Assembly (NCBI GenBank): GCA_938028745.1 | Contig: CALIZL010000020.1 | Span: 62,001 to 126,000, forward strand | DNA from: an uncultured Prevotella sp. | GTDB taxonomy: Bacteria > Bacteroidota > Bacteroidia > Bacteroidales > Bacteroidaceae | DNA: 64,000 bases | Direction: 5' to 3' | In this document: piece by piece, positions 9,786-18,929 of the stretch | Layout of the letters: every line of letters starts with the position of its first letter | How positions within the stretch are numbered: the stretch's first letter is position 1 | The notes under the pieces: model-generated | The model's input: the letters and a program-made list of their open reading frames with translations, nothing else | The model's database searches: none | Told to the model about the DNA's origin: nothing | Translations under genes and position numbers: made by a program

Positions 9786-10118
9786 ATGAGGACAGAACAT
9801 TTAGAACGCAAAGACAAAAAACAAAGTTTGATTGTGGCCAACAAGGACGACGAAGTGGAGGATACTTTTTGCTATAAGCTATTTGAACTAGGAGAGTTTG
9901 ATGTGGCTAAGGTACAAGAACTTGTAAGCTATGTGTCGCTCAATGTGTTGGACGATAATGAAAAGGATGTTTTAAAATGGATTATTCAAGGGGTTAACAG
10001 CTGTTTTGCGTATCATAAGGATGCAAACGACTATTATTTGATAAAGAACTACTCGAAGAAAATAGAGGATAAATGGGGCATGGAATGGGAAGTTGCGCTG
10101 AATGCTGCACTGGTGTAG
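9786..10118 (+). CDS. Hypothetical protein, 110 residues
   Basis: An acidic, mostly helical small soluble protein (MRTEHLERKDKKQSLIVANK start) with no signal peptide, membrane helix or motif that I recognise. It starts 110 bp after the receptor-like gene and ends 55 bp before tcdA, all on the same strand. Codon use resembles that of the neighbours, and the frame is uninterrupted and well separated from other genes. This supports a real gene, but no function can be assigned. Confidence 0.65.
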   Translation: MRTEHLERKDKKQSLIVANKDDEVEDTFCYKLFELGEFDVAKVQELVSYVSLNVLDDNEKDVLKWIIQGVNSCFAYHKDANDYYLIKNYSKKIEDKWGMEWEVALNAALV

Positions 10119-10173
10119 CTGGTTAAACGCACTTGTTGGGACATGCCATAAGCGTAAACACAGATAGGAAAGT

Positions 10174-10956
10174 ATGGAAAATCAATTTAGCAGAACCGAA
10201 ATGCTTGTTGGCAAAGATGCCGTAGAGCGACTTAAAGGTAGCAAAGTGGCTGTATTTGGCGTGGGTGGAGTAGGAGGTTATGCGGTAGAAGTGTTGGCTA
10301 GAAGTGGTGTTGGCAACATTGATGTTTTTGATGCAGACACGGTAAACATAACTAATCTGAACCGACAAGTGATTGCTTTGCACTCTACGCTAGAACAAGC
10401 GAAGGTTGATGCGATAGAGAAACGCATTTACGACATTAATCCTACATGTGTGGTTGGCAAGTTTAAGATGTTTTATTTGCCGGAAAATGCAGACGAGGTA
10501 AACTTGAAACAATATGATTATGTGGTGGATTGTATCGACACCATCACGGCAAAGATTGAACTGATAAGGCGTTGCAAGCTGTTTGGCATCCCCATCATAT
10601 CGAGCATGGGGGCAGCAAACAAGATGGATGCAACGGCATTTAGGGTGGCCGACATATCGAAAACCACTATGGACCCCTTGGCCAAAGTGATGAGAAAAAA
10701 GTTAAGGGCACTGGGCATTGCCGGAGTGAAGGTGGTGTTTAGCGAAGAACAACCGCTGAAACCACTGGGGCAGAATAATTCGGAATGTGCAGATAATGCT
10801 ACCACCAATGAGAATTTGGCCGATGATGAAGGCGCACACAAGCCCAAAGGAAAGAAACATGTGCCTGCCAGCAATGCCTTTGTGCCTGCCGCAGCTGGTA
10901 TTGTTGTAGGCTGCGAAGTGGTTAAAGACATAATAGGGTGGGGGAATTCTGGTTAA
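10174..10956 (+). CDS. tcdA: tRNA threonylcarbamoyladenosine dehydratase (TcdA/CsdL, ThiF superfamily)
   Basis: A 260-residue E1-like enzyme that uses ATP to cyclise t6A at position 37 of ANN-decoding tRNAs to ct6A. It shows the nucleotide-binding loop GVGGVGGYAVEVLARSGVG (about residues 28-46), the following DADTVNITNLNRQ (about 51-63) and VVDCIDTITAKIELI. The segment SSMGAANKMDATAFRVADIS is also characteristic of TcdA. A low-complexity insert rich in N, E and K (about residues 196-230) separates the core from the C-terminal helix, which carries the hydrophobic GIVVGCEVVKDIIGW. The stop codon lies inside the left end of a repeat element (10953-11066). Confidence 0.92.
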   Translation: MENQFSRTEMLVGKDAVERLKGSKVAVFGVGGVGGYAVEVLARSGVGNIDVFDADTVNITNLNRQVIALHSTLEQAKVDAIEKRIYDINPTCVVGKFKMFYLPENADEVNLKQYDYVVDCIDTITAKIELIRRCKLFGIPIISSMGAANKMDATAFRVADISKTTMDPLAKVMRKKLRALGIAGVKVVFSEEQPLKPLGQNNSECADNATTNENLADDEGAHKPKGKKHVPASNAFVPAAAGIVVGCEVVKDIIGWGNSG

Positions 10957-11066
10957 ACCCCAATCGCTCATCAGGCCGCTTGTCAAATGTTTTAGTTTGA
11001 ACTCATCGCACCTTGTCCACCTTCCGCTTGCTTGTCGGCATCTTGTCTGTTTATTCTCTTGACGTA
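10953..11066 (+). repeat. Partial copy of the MITE-like TTAA-ended element
   Basis: Starts TTAAACCCCAATCG and runs through GCTTGCTTGTCGGCATCTT and CTCTTGACGTAGTTAG, matching the left half of the full element at 62256-62457. The right half is missing. Its first bases supply the TAA stop codon of tcdA, as the full copy does for the gene at 62080. Confidence 0.75.
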
Positions 11067-11129
11067 GTTAGAAGGATTAGAGTATTTTTTCTTTAAATAA
11101 AATGGGAAATACCATTGTAAAGAGCACAA

Positions 11130-12160
11130 CGAAAAGATGTGATGAAATCTGAAATTATGCACCATTTGTCTGCGGCAAAACGTGGTTGTCTCTCAAAAAA
11201 TGAGCTAGCAGGAGCCATTCAATGCATTCTCTACAAGCCGAAAACGGGCTGTCAACGGTAAGGTATAACTTCCGCGTTTGCATGGTGCTGCTTCCACAGA
11301 CCATGCCCAGCATGTCCTGCAAACGTTCGCGCAGACGTACGTCAGCGTATGTGTTATCTCTGCCGTTGCCCATGCACTTGTATGCAGAGTATAATCGTTT
11401 TTTGTATAGTTTTAAGTCAAGAATTTAACATTATGAGTGCCCTTTTCGTTCAACAATTGGCCATCGTACCGCAAAAAAACGATTCTCGCGAAGGTTTGTT
11501 TTGATACAAAAAGGGGCTAGTTCTCGGATGTTGAAGAATGAATATTTATTACAACAAACTGTCAATTGCACCATATTTCGAGCCTTTTTTAGCGAAATGA
11601 GGTGCAATATGCTGCTAAATGCAGTGCATTTTGGTGCAAAATGCAATGCGTTTTGGTGCTAAATGCAAGGTAAAATGGTGCTAATTGCAGCCCAAAATGC
11701 CGCTAAATGCGCAAGGAAAAGCATAAATATCCAACGCGGCGGTATAAATAAAACCTTCTCGATCCATTAAAAACATGGCTCAAAGGGGCAAAATATCCAT
11801 TAAAAAGTGAGGTTTTAGGGGCTAAAAGTGAGAAAATGGGCTTGAAAAATGATGAGCTAGCAACCAAACTAGAAAGGCAAAATGGTGCAAAATGCAGGTT
11901 GTAGTCTTTAAAATAGACAAAACAAAAAGAGTGAAAGGCTAGAATTAGTGGCTATTTACCTACTTTTTAGCCAATATTCTCGCTAGAACGGAGTGAAATT
12001 TAGAGCGATATTGTAAAATAAAAATAATAATTTAAGTTTTCTGGATTGATGAGTTAATGGGTTGGTAAGTTGATGAGATTGAGAGTTTATTAGTTGATGT
12101 TTTTTTGAGTTTGTAAGTTGATGAGTTGATGTACTCGGGAAGTTGTTAGGTCTTCGTGAG
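11130..12160 (+). repeat. Composite intergenic element, copy A
   Basis: Holds, in order: a transposase N-terminal fragment (11142-11261); an antisense protein-like remnant (about 11265-11395); a TTTAACATTATGAGTGCCC/TTCTCGCGAAGG block (about 11425-11515); a 22-bp-type array (about 11601-11716); a conserved block ending AACTAGAAAGGCAAAATGG (about 11745-11895); a CGCTAGAACGGAG block (about 11930-12010); and a GAGTT-rich array (about 12036-12150). Same part order as copies C and E. It fills the gap between tcdA and rpsA. A stray piece resembling the ATGTTAAAATCCACACT segment is at 12240-12285. Confidence 0.8.
11142..11261 (+). pseudogene. Transposase N-terminal fragment (IS5/DUF4096-like)
   Basis: A 39-residue reading (MKSEIMHHLSAAKRGCLSKN to KTGCQR, then stop). 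It aligns with the fragment at 59459 (PHLPIAKRGYVSKGDTVEVI). The pattern HL..AKRG..SK......I..ILYK.KTGCQ is the usual N-terminus of IS5-superfamily transposases. The catalytic DDE part is absent, so this is a remnant within copy A. Confidence 0.6.
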
Positions 12161-12305
12161 TTTATTTGGCACACCCAAAACAGCTCGTCTCTGAATTGAT
12201 TGTTTGCGGTGGGGTGGGCTATTGGGGAGTGACAAAGCCACTTACGATGTTAAAATCCACACTGAGAAGTTGACATTTTAATTACATGGTGATTAATGGT
12301 TAAAC

Positions 12306-12346
12306 AAAAAAATGCGCACACTTGGAACAAGTCCAAGGTGCGCATT
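12306..12346 (-). terminator. Intrinsic terminator of rpsA
   Basis: A stem of AATGCGCAC-A-CTTGG (12311-12325) with CCAAGGTGCGCATT (12333-12346). On the minus strand it is followed by a run of seven T (complement of 12306-12312). It lies 40 bp past the rpsA stop. Confidence 0.85.
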
Positions 12347-12386
12347 CAATTTATTAGGAGGAATTAGCCCTAATGGGCATGAGAAT

Positions 12387-14162
12387 TTATTTTCCTTTTT
12401 CAAGCTTAGCCTTCAAGTCTGCCAATACGTCAATGTCGCCAAGGGTAGTACCTGCCGCAACATTGTTGATTTGAACAGAAGACTCAGACTTCTTAGCAGC
12501 GTGTTGTTTTCTTGCGGGCTTCACATCGTCTTTTCCTTCTTCGAAGGTGCGGCTGTGCGACAGAATGATACGCTTGGTGTCTTTCACAAACTCGATAACC
12601 TTAAAGTCGAGTTCTTCGCCCAGTTGAGCCTGTGTGCCATCTTCCTTAACGAGGTGCTTGGGAGTTGCGAAACCTTCGCCACCTTCGTTGAGTGTGATAA
12701 CAGCACCCTTGTCCATCATTTCGGAAATCTTTCCGCGATGAACGCTGCCTGGGGTGTAAAGCGTTTCGTAAGTGTCCCAAGGATTCTCTTCGAGTTGCTT
12801 GTGACCCAAGCTCAAACGTCTGTTCTCTTTGTCTATTTCGAGAACAACAACCTCGATTTCAGCACCAACTTGTGTGAATTCAGAGGGATGTTTAACCTTC
12901 TTAGTCCAAGAAAGGTCGCTGATGTGGATAAGTCCGTCTACACCTTCTTCAAGTTCAACGAAGATACCGAAGTTGGTGAAGTTTCTAACCTTAGAGGTGT
13001 GCTTGCTGCCAACGGGATATTTAACCTCGATGGTTTCCCATGGGTCGTCCTTCAACTGCTTGATGCCAAGCGACATCTTACGTTCGTCTCTGTCGAGTGT
13101 AAGGATAACAGCCTCTACCTCGTCGCCAACGTGCATGAAGTCTTGTGCACTTCTTAGGTGCTGGCTCCACGACATTTCTGAAACGTGAATCAAGCCTTCT
13201 ACACCAGGTGCAATTTCAACGAATGCTCCGTAGTCGGCAATGACAACAACCTTACCCTTAACGTGGTCGCCCACATTGAGACTTTGGTCGAGCGCATCCC
13301 AAGGATGGGGAGTGAGTTGTTTGAGACCCAATGCGATGCGGCGTTTCTCATCGTCGAAGTCGAGAATAACCACGTTTATCTTCTGATCCAAGCTAACCAC
13401 TTCGTGCGGATCGCTTACGCGGCCCCAAGAAAGGTCGGTAATGTGGATAAGTCCGTCAACGCCACCAAGGTCAACGAATACGCCGTAGGTGGTGATGTTC
13501 TTAACCGTACCTTCAAGGATCTGTCCTTTTTCAAGCTTGGAAATGATTTCTTTCTTCTGTGCTTCAAGTTCTTCTTCGATAAGAGCCTTGTGCGAAACAA
13601 CCACGTTGCGGAACTCTTGGTTGATTTTAACCACCTTAAATTCCATGGTTTTGCCAACAAATACGTCGTAGTCTCTGATGGGATGTACGTCGATTTGACT
13701 TCCTGGGAGGAAGGCTTCGATGCCGAAGACGTCTACAATCATGCCACCTTTGGTGCGGCACTTAATGTAACCTTGAATAACTTCTTCGTTTTCAAGAGCG
13801 GCGTTAACACGTTCCCAGCTTTTGCTAAGGCGTGCTTTCTTGTGCGAAAGAATCAGTTGACCCTTTTTGTCTTCCTGATTTTCGATGTAAACTTCAACAG
13901 TGTCGCCAACTTTTAGGTCGGGATTGTATCTGAATTCGGAAGCGGGAATAACACCGTCGCTCTTGTAACCGATGTTAACAATAACTTCCTTCTTGTCGAT
14001 GGAGATAACAGAACCATCAACAACTTGATGCTCAGAAACCTTGTTAAGGGTTTCATCGTAAGCCTTTTCAAGAGCATCCTTGCTTACTTCTACAGGGCTG
14101 CCGTTCTCAAACTCTTGCCAGTTGAAATCGCTCAGCGGCTGTACATTTTTTAAATTAGACAT
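12387..14162 (-). CDS. rpsA: 30S ribosomal protein S1
   Basis: A 591-residue RNA-binding ribosomal protein that helps recruit mRNA to the 30S subunit, important in Bacteroidetes where Shine-Dalgarno sequences are rare. It contains consecutive S1/OB-fold repeats. The clearest begin at GSVISIDKKEVIVNIGYKSD, GQILEGTVKNITTYGVFVDL, GDHVKGKVVVIADYGAFVEI and GSKHTSKVRNFTNFGIFVEL, with one more near the C-terminus. The tail is lysine-rich. I chose the ATG at 14162 (MSNLKNVQPLSDFNWQEF). The frame stays open upstream for 20 more codons, but that stretch lies downstream of the -7 element and has no ribosomal character. A strong intrinsic terminator follows the stop. Confidence 0.94.
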   Translation of the reverse strand: MSNLKNVQPLSDFNWQEFENGSPVEVSKDALEKAYDETLNKVSEHQVVDGSVISIDKKEVIVNIGYKSDGVIPASEFRYNPDLKVGDTVEVYIENQEDKKGQLILSHKKARLSKSWERVNAALENEEVIQGYIKCRTKGGMIVDVFGIEAFLPGSQIDVHPIRDYDVFVGKTMEFKVVKINQEFRNVVVSHKALIEEELEAQKKEIISKLEKGQILEGTVKNITTYGVFVDLGGVDGLIHITDLSWGRVSDPHEVVSLDQKINVVILDFDDEKRRIALGLKQLTPHPWDALDQSLNVGDHVKGKVVVIADYGAFVEIAPGVEGLIHVSEMSWSQHLRSAQDFMHVGDEVEAVILTLDRDERKMSLGIKQLKDDPWETIEVKYPVGSKHTSKVRNFTNFGIFVELEEGVDGLIHISDLSWTKKVKHPSEFTQVGAEIEVVVLEIDKENRRLSLGHKQLEENPWDTYETLYTPGSVHRGKISEMMDKGAVITLNEGGEGFATPKHLVKEDGTQAQLGEELDFKVIEFVKDTKRIILSHSRTFEEGKDDVKPARKQHAAKKSESSVQINNVAAGTTLGDIDVLADLKAKLEKGK

Positions 14163-14219
14163 AAATAATAAATAAAGTAAATTAATAAAGTTAGACTTTA
14201 TGTTGTTTGAAAAACGCTG

Positions 14220-14227
14220 CAAAGATA
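14220..14227 (-). promoter_or_regulatory. -7 element (TATCTTTG) of rpsA
   Basis: TATCTTTG on the minus strand, 58 bp upstream of the rpsA ATG. The gap from 14163 to 14477 otherwise holds only A/T-rich sequence between rpsA and the 3' end of the neighbouring Fur-type gene. Confidence 0.6.
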
Positions 14228-14477
14228 CTAAAATACAAGCAATTAGCGTGCAATAAAGACATAATACATTTGCATTTTAGCACACTTTTAACACTTAGGG
14301 GAGTTATATCCGCTTGTTATTTATCATAATTGGCATTATAGTTTTATAAAGCATTGGTTAGCAGGCGGTTTTCTATTAACCCATGGCTATTATGCAAATT
14401 ATGAGCGATGCAACAGACTTATCCTTAATTATAATGATTGATTGTGGCAGGCTTTACCTGTATCTACCTTTATAAGA

Positions 14478-14912
14478 TTAGTTGCTATCCTGACCAGCTG
14501 TATTGTTCAAACATTTTTTGCAGATGCCGCGATAGTAAACTTGCGTTTCCAAGACTTGGTGTCCATCAATGTTCATTGCCTGTGGAAGTTCTGCAGACGT
14601 ATCGTCGAAGATGTCGAAAACATGGCCACAACGGTTGCAATAAAAATGTTTGTGCGGACTAATGCAACCATCGTAGCACACATGGTGCTCGTTGATGGTT
14701 ATCATTTGCGCCAAATTCTTTTCGGCAAACATTCTTAATGTGTTGTAAACAGTGGTTCGGCTCAGCGTCTTGATTTCGTTGCACAATCCTTGATACACCT
14801 CGTCTACCGTGGGATGCGTTGGATGTGTGAGCAAGAAATTCATGATGGCGAGCCGTTGTGTAGACGGCCTAATGCCGTTTTCGAGCAACTTATGATAAAC
14901 GTCCATCTCCAT
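14478..14912 (-). CDS. Fur/PerR-family metal-dependent repressor (distal copy)
   Basis: A 144-residue Fur-fold regulator. The winged-helix part (about residues 1-85) includes RPSTQRLAIMNFLLTHPTHP and the recognition-helix segment LSRTTVYNTLRMFAEKNL. The dimerisation part has the metal-site pattern HHVCYDGCISPHKHFYC, followed by two CxxC zinc motifs (CNRC and CKKC). Iron, peroxide (PerR) or zinc sensing cannot be told apart by eye. The ATG at 14912 lies 11 bp past the hisS stop. An open frame continues upstream inside hisS but is not needed. It is the last gene of a fur-purA-hisS-fur run and differs clearly from the first Fur at 17607. Confidence 0.88.
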   Translation of the reverse strand: MEMDVYHKLLENGIRPSTQRLAIMNFLLTHPTHPTVDEVYQGLCNEIKTLSRTTVYNTLRMFAEKNLAQMITINEHHVCYDGCISPHKHFYCNRCGHVFDIFDDTSAELPQAMNIDGHQVLETQVYYRGICKKCLNNTAGQDSN

Positions 14913-14923
14913 ATCGTGGTGGT

Positions 14924-16294
14924 TTAAGAGTTCTTTGATGTGATTTTGGCAATAAGTTCTTCGGCCGAAACTAGCTGTTGGTCGCCCGTGAGCATGTTTT
15001 TCAGCGTAACTTTGCCTTGACTTATCTCGCTTTCGCCGGCTAAAACCACAAAAGGAATGCCCTTGGCGTTGGCATAGGCCATTTGCTTTTTCATCTTGGC
15101 ACAATCAGGATAAAGCTCAACTGATATGCCTGCGGCACGCACTTGGCTGGCTATTGGCAAGCAATAGTCGGATTCGGCCTCGCCAAAGTTGATGAATAGC
15201 GCCTGTGTAGCTTGTGTTGTGTTCTGCGGATAAAGGTCTAGCGTGTTCAACACGTCGTAAATACGGTCAGCCCCAAAGCTGATACCCACGCCACTAAGCC
15301 CAGGCATGCCGAATATCCCAGTAAGATTATCGTAACGACCACCACCGGTTATACTTCCAATGGCCACGTCTTTGGCCTTCACCTCGAAAATTGCACCCGT
15401 GTAATAGTTTAGTCCGCGTGCCAAAGTAAGGTCAAGTTGCAATTCGTTTTTCAGCCCAACAGCCGCTATCTTCTCCAAAATAAAACGCGTCTCCTCTACC
15501 CCTTTCACGCCAATTTCTGATGTGGCGATGGTTTGGGCAATGGTTTCGAGTTTCTCAACGTTGGTTCCCGACATGGTAAGTATGGGTTGCAGCTTGTCAA
15601 CAGCGTCTTGACAAATTCCATTGGCCAACATTTCGGCATTCACCGCCTCAACACCAATCTTGTCGAGCTTATCTATTGCCACGGTGATATCGACGATTTT
15701 GTCGGGTTGCCCAATATACTCGGCAATACCGGCAAGTATCTTTCTGTTGTTCAGTTTTATCTGAACGTTGATGCCGAACTTGGTGAATACCGTGTCAATG
15801 ATTTGCACCAGTTCCACTTCGTTAAGCAAAGAGTCTGACCCAACCACGTCGGCATCGCATTGATAAAACTCCCTATACCTACCCTTCTGTGGGCGGTCGG
15901 CTCTCCATACGGGTTGAATTTGATAGCGCTTGAACGGCATTTGCAGCTCGTCGCGGTGCATTACAACATAGCGAGCAAAGGGAACAGTGAGGTCGTAGCG
16001 CAATCCCTTCTCGCAAATCTTGGCTGCCAGTTTCAATACATTGTCGCTTACGAACTCCTCGGCAGGCACTTTGCCGATGAAATCGCCCGAATTAAGGATT
16101 TTGAACAATAGCTTATCCCCTTCTTCACCATACTTCCCCATGAGCGTTTGCAACGTTTCCATGGAGGGTGTTTCTATTTGTTGATAGCCGTAAAGGGCGT
16201 AAACACCCTTAATGGTGTCGAAAATATAGTTCCGTTTGGCCATTTCGGCCGGTGAAAAGTCCCTTGTTCCTTTGGGTATGGATGGTTTGTTCAT
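14924..16294 (-). CDS. hisS: Histidyl-tRNA synthetase
   Basis: A 456-residue class II synthetase that charges tRNA-His. It starts with the characteristic KGTRDFSPAEMAKRNYIF and has LRYDLTVPFARYV, motif 2 in PVWRADRPQKGRYREFYQCD, the histidine-specific LARGLNYYTG and motif 3 in GGGRYDNLTGIFG. A C-terminal anticodon-binding domain covers about residues 355-456. Its ATG overlaps the purA stop by one base (TAATG), so translation of the two is probably coupled. A Fur-family gene follows after 11 bp. Confidence 0.95.
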   Translation of the reverse strand: MNKPSIPKGTRDFSPAEMAKRNYIFDTIKGVYALYGYQQIETPSMETLQTLMGKYGEEGDKLLFKILNSGDFIGKVPAEEFVSDNVLKLAAKICEKGLRYDLTVPFARYVVMHRDELQMPFKRYQIQPVWRADRPQKGRYREFYQCDADVVGSDSLLNEVELVQIIDTVFTKFGINVQIKLNNRKILAGIAEYIGQPDKIVDITVAIDKLDKIGVEAVNAEMLANGICQDAVDKLQPILTMSGTNVEKLETIAQTIATSEIGVKGVEETRFILEKIAAVGLKNELQLDLTLARGLNYYTGAIFEVKAKDVAIGSITGGGRYDNLTGIFGMPGLSGVGISFGADRIYDVLNTLDLYPQNTTQATQALFINFGEAESDYCLPIASQVRAAGISVELYPDCAKMKKQMAYANAKGIPFVVLAGESEISQGKVTLKNMLTGDQQLVSAEELIAKITSKNS

Positions 16295-17571
16295 TACTTT
16301 TTCCTAACGATGGTTTGACTTCTATCTGGTCCGATAGAGATGATTTTAATGGGTGTTTGCAGTTGTTTCTCCAAGAAATCAATGTAATCCTTGAATGCTT
16401 GGGGGAACTGTTCCTGGCTAGTAAACTGCGTCATGTCGGTTTGCCAGCCTTTCAGTTCTTCGTAAACGGGGGTTATTCCGTGTTCGATGTCGAATGGGAA
16501 ATGGTCAATTCGTTGGCCGTCCTTTTCGTAAGCCACGCAGGCCTTAATGGTTTCGAATGTGTCTAGCACGTCGCTTTTCATCATGATGAGTTGAGTTACG
16601 CCATTTATCATAATCGAATAGCGCAGCGCAACGAGGTCAATCCAACCGCATCTACGTTCTCTACCTGTAACGGCACCATACTCGTGGCCCAGGTCGCGCA
16701 GCTTTTTCCCTGTTTCATCGAACAGTTCTGTGGGGAACGGACCTGCTCCAACGCGCGTGCAATAGGCTTTCATAATGCCGTAAACGTCGCCTATCTTGTT
16801 AGGACCGATGCCCAAACCGGCGCATGCACCTGCCGTAATGGTGTTCGAAGAGGTTACATATGGATAGCTACCAAAGTCTACATCGAGCATTGTTCCTTGT
16901 GCACCTTCGCATAGAATGGCTTTCCCTTCGTTTAAAAGGCTGTTAAGTTCGAACTCGCTGTCAACGATATTGAACTGGCGCATATATTCAATGCCCTCCA
17001 TCCAAGTCTTTTCAACTTCGCTAATGTCGAAGTCGGTATAGTTCATACTGCGCAAAATGCTGAGGTGACGCTCTTTATGTTGGGCGTATTTTTCTTCAAA
17101 TCCTTCGAAGATGTCACCCACGCGCAATCCCGAACGCGATATTTTATCGGTATAAGTTGGCCCAATTCCCTTGCCAGTAGTGCCCACTTTCTTGTCGCCT
17201 TTCAGTGCTTCGTAGGCAGCATCCAACACACGATGGGTTGGCATGATAAGGTGTGCGCGCTTAGATATATGCAGACACTTCTTCAAGTCGTGCCCACTTT
17301 TCTCCAAATCCTTTGCCTCGGCCATGAACAAATCGGGTGCAAGCACCACGCCATTGCCGATAATATTTGTTTTTCCGCCTTGGAATATGCCAGAAGGAAT
17401 GCTCCGCAAGACGAACTTTTGACCATTAAACTCTAACGTATGACCTGCGTTGGGACCGCCTTGAAAGCGTGCAACGACATCATATTGTGGCGTTAGCACG
17501 TCCACAACCTTACCTTTGCCTTCATCGCCCCACTGTAATCCCAGAAGAACGTCTACTTTTCCTGTCTTCAT
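16294..17571 (-). CDS. purA: Adenylosuccinate synthetase
   Basis: A 425-residue enzyme of the IMP-to-AMP branch that joins aspartate to IMP with GTP hydrolysis. It shows GLQWGDEGKGKVVD at the N-terminus with the catalytic Asp and P-loop-like Gly residues, NAGHT, VGTTGKGIGPTYTDK, GRERRCGWIDL and the guanine-site KSDVLD. The ATG at 17571 (MKTGKVDVLLGLQWGDEGKG) is the proper start. The open frame extends 22 codons further into the spacer behind the upstream fur gene but is not conserved in character. It is co-transcribed with the upstream Fur-type gene (35-bp gap) and downstream hisS (1-bp overlap). Confidence 0.95.
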   Translation of the reverse strand: MKTGKVDVLLGLQWGDEGKGKVVDVLTPQYDVVARFQGGPNAGHTLEFNGQKFVLRSIPSGIFQGGKTNIIGNGVVLAPDLFMAEAKDLEKSGHDLKKCLHISKRAHLIMPTHRVLDAAYEALKGDKKVGTTGKGIGPTYTDKISRSGLRVGDIFEGFEEKYAQHKERHLSILRSMNYTDFDISEVEKTWMEGIEYMRQFNIVDSEFELNSLLNEGKAILCEGAQGTMLDVDFGSYPYVTSSNTITAGACAGLGIGPNKIGDVYGIMKAYCTRVGAGPFPTELFDETGKKLRDLGHEYGAVTGRERRCGWIDLVALRYSIMINGVTQLIMMKSDVLDTFETIKACVAYEKDGQRIDHFPFDIEHGITPVYEELKGWQTDMTQFTSQEQFPQAFKDYIDFLEKQLQTPIKIISIGPDRSQTIVRKK

Positions 17572-17606
17572 ATATATAATATGTGTATTGTTATTTCCTG
17601 CAAACT

Positions 17607-18059
17607 TCACTTCATTTTCTTTTGGCATGCATTGCACACACCATAAAGATAAAGCGCGAAACCATCGCTTTCGAAGCCTTTTAGCCGCACTTGCTCTAGC
17701 GTGGTTGTTATCTCTGGCAGGTTCACCTCAGTCACCGAACCGCACATTGTGCACACCTGATGGCAGTGATTGTCGTTCTTTGTGCGTGCCTCGTACTTGG
17801 TTCCGTCTATTAGTTTATGCCTAACCACAAGCCTTAACTTGATGAACAGCCGCAGTGTATTATATAATGTGGCCCTACTAACCTTGAAGTTTTGGTTCTT
17901 TATGTACTCGTTTAGCTGGTCGAGTGAGAAATGTCCCTTTATGCTAAACACTGCATCGAGAATGGCGTAACGCTCAGACGTCCGCCTATAATTGTTCGTT
18001 TCCAGATATTGGTCGAGTATTTTTCGGGCCTGCCTTTTGCTGTCTTGTTTCATTTTCAT
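17607..18059 (-). CDS. Fur-family metal-responsive repressor (promoter-proximal copy)
   Basis: A 150-residue regulator with the Fur winged helix (YRRTSERYAILDAVFSIKGH, then VSRATLYNTLRLFIKLRLV) and a C-terminal dimer domain. The latter has NDNHCHQVCTMCGS and the second zinc motif CNACQ. It resembles the Bacteroidetes Fur group that represses iron-uptake genes, but metal specificity is inferred. It is the first gene of the run leading to purA and hisS, behind a TAACTTTG -7 element. Two Fur-type proteins in one transcript unit with purine and tRNA genes is unusual and is noted as a finding. Confidence 0.9.
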   Translation of the reverse strand: MKMKQDSKRQARKILDQYLETNNYRRTSERYAILDAVFSIKGHFSLDQLNEYIKNQNFKVSRATLYNTLRLFIKLRLVVRHKLIDGTKYEARTKNDNHCHQVCTMCGSVTEVNLPEITTTLEQVRLKGFESDGFALYLYGVCNACQKKMK

Positions 18060-18075
18060 TTCTTTGTCAGCCCTA

Positions 18076-18083
18076 CAAAGTTA
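18076..18083 (-). promoter_or_regulatory. -7 element (TAACTTTG) for the fur-purA-hisS-fur unit
   Basis: TAACTTTG on the minus strand, 17 bp before the ATG at 18059. No convincing -33 box. Confidence 0.5.
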
Positions 18084-18184
18084 CGATAAATATCCGAAAA
18101 GCGCGCGTTTCATCGCAAAAATGTAGCTCTGCGATGGCTTACCTGCGCAAGTGGGTGGCTGGTGTTTCTACATCGTCAAGGTGC

Positions 18185-18790
18185 TTACAAGCGCGCCAAC
18201 AGTTCGTCAACCCGTTGTTCGTAGCTATCACCCAGCATGGCCAGCTTTTGCAAACTAGCACTAGCAGCATGCCTTACGCCGAGGTTATCGCTTTGCAAAG
18301 CAACGCTAACCTGGTCGAGATATTCGTCTAAGCCACGCTCATTGGGTTCGCTACCTTTCATAAAAAGGCGCGCCAAAAGCTGATAGGCGCATATCTGCCT
18401 ATCCATTCGGTCGCTCGCCATCCACTGGTAGGCCAATGCAGGCGCGAAATCAACGTGTTGCAGCAAGTTGAAGGCCAGCATCTCGGCCATTTCTTGTTGC
18501 AAAGGCTGCTCCGTCCACACGTCAGCTAGTTCGGGCGACATGCGTTCGGGCGGCATAATCAAGGTGGCCATAATCTTACATTCGCGTATGTTCTCTTTCC
18601 AAAGCTCAATGGCCAGTTCGTAGTTGGGCGCGTATGGTGCGGCCATTTTACGCAGTTCGTGGAACGGAACTCCCCAATTAATTTTATATCCTATGCCTTT
18701 CTGAGCCATAGAACGCGAGGTTGTGCCGTCCATAAAGAGCCGAAACGATTGTTTTATCGCCATCAGTTTGCTATGTGTATCTTCGTTCAT
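18185..18790 (-). CDS. HEAT-repeat protein, DNA alkylation repair (AlkD-like) family
   Basis: A 201-residue all-helical soluble protein. Its segments (for example LWKENIRECKIMATLIMPPE, DRMDRQICAYQLLARLFMKG and ALQSDNLGVRHAASASLQKL) have the spacing of HEAT repeats. The order matches the AlkD-like DNA-glycosylase family found in Bacteroidetes. True AlkD enzymes excise alkylated purines, but I could not verify the catalytic residues, so activity is uncertain. I chose the ATG at 18790 over a TTG four codons upstream. It is oriented with DPP III downstream, separated by about 140 bp holding an imperfect hairpin (18826-18886). Confidence 0.68.
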   Translation of the reverse strand: MNEDTHSKLMAIKQSFRLFMDGTTSRSMAQKGIGYKINWGVPFHELRKMAAPYAPNYELAIELWKENIRECKIMATLIMPPERMSPELADVWTEQPLQQEMAEMLAFNLLQHVDFAPALAYQWMASDRMDRQICAYQLLARLFMKGSEPNERGLDEYLDQVSVALQSDNLGVRHAASASLQKLAMLGDSYEQRVDELLARL

Positions 18791-18929
18791 TGCTAATTTC
18801 AAATTATTATGTTGAAGAGCCTGGGGAGAAGTCTTGTTATCCTGATTGAGCCGTTATCGAGTTCAAATAACAAGCTCCGCTCCCCTACCCTTTGTGTTTG
18901 TTAAATTGGTTTTCTTTCTTTTCGCCTTC

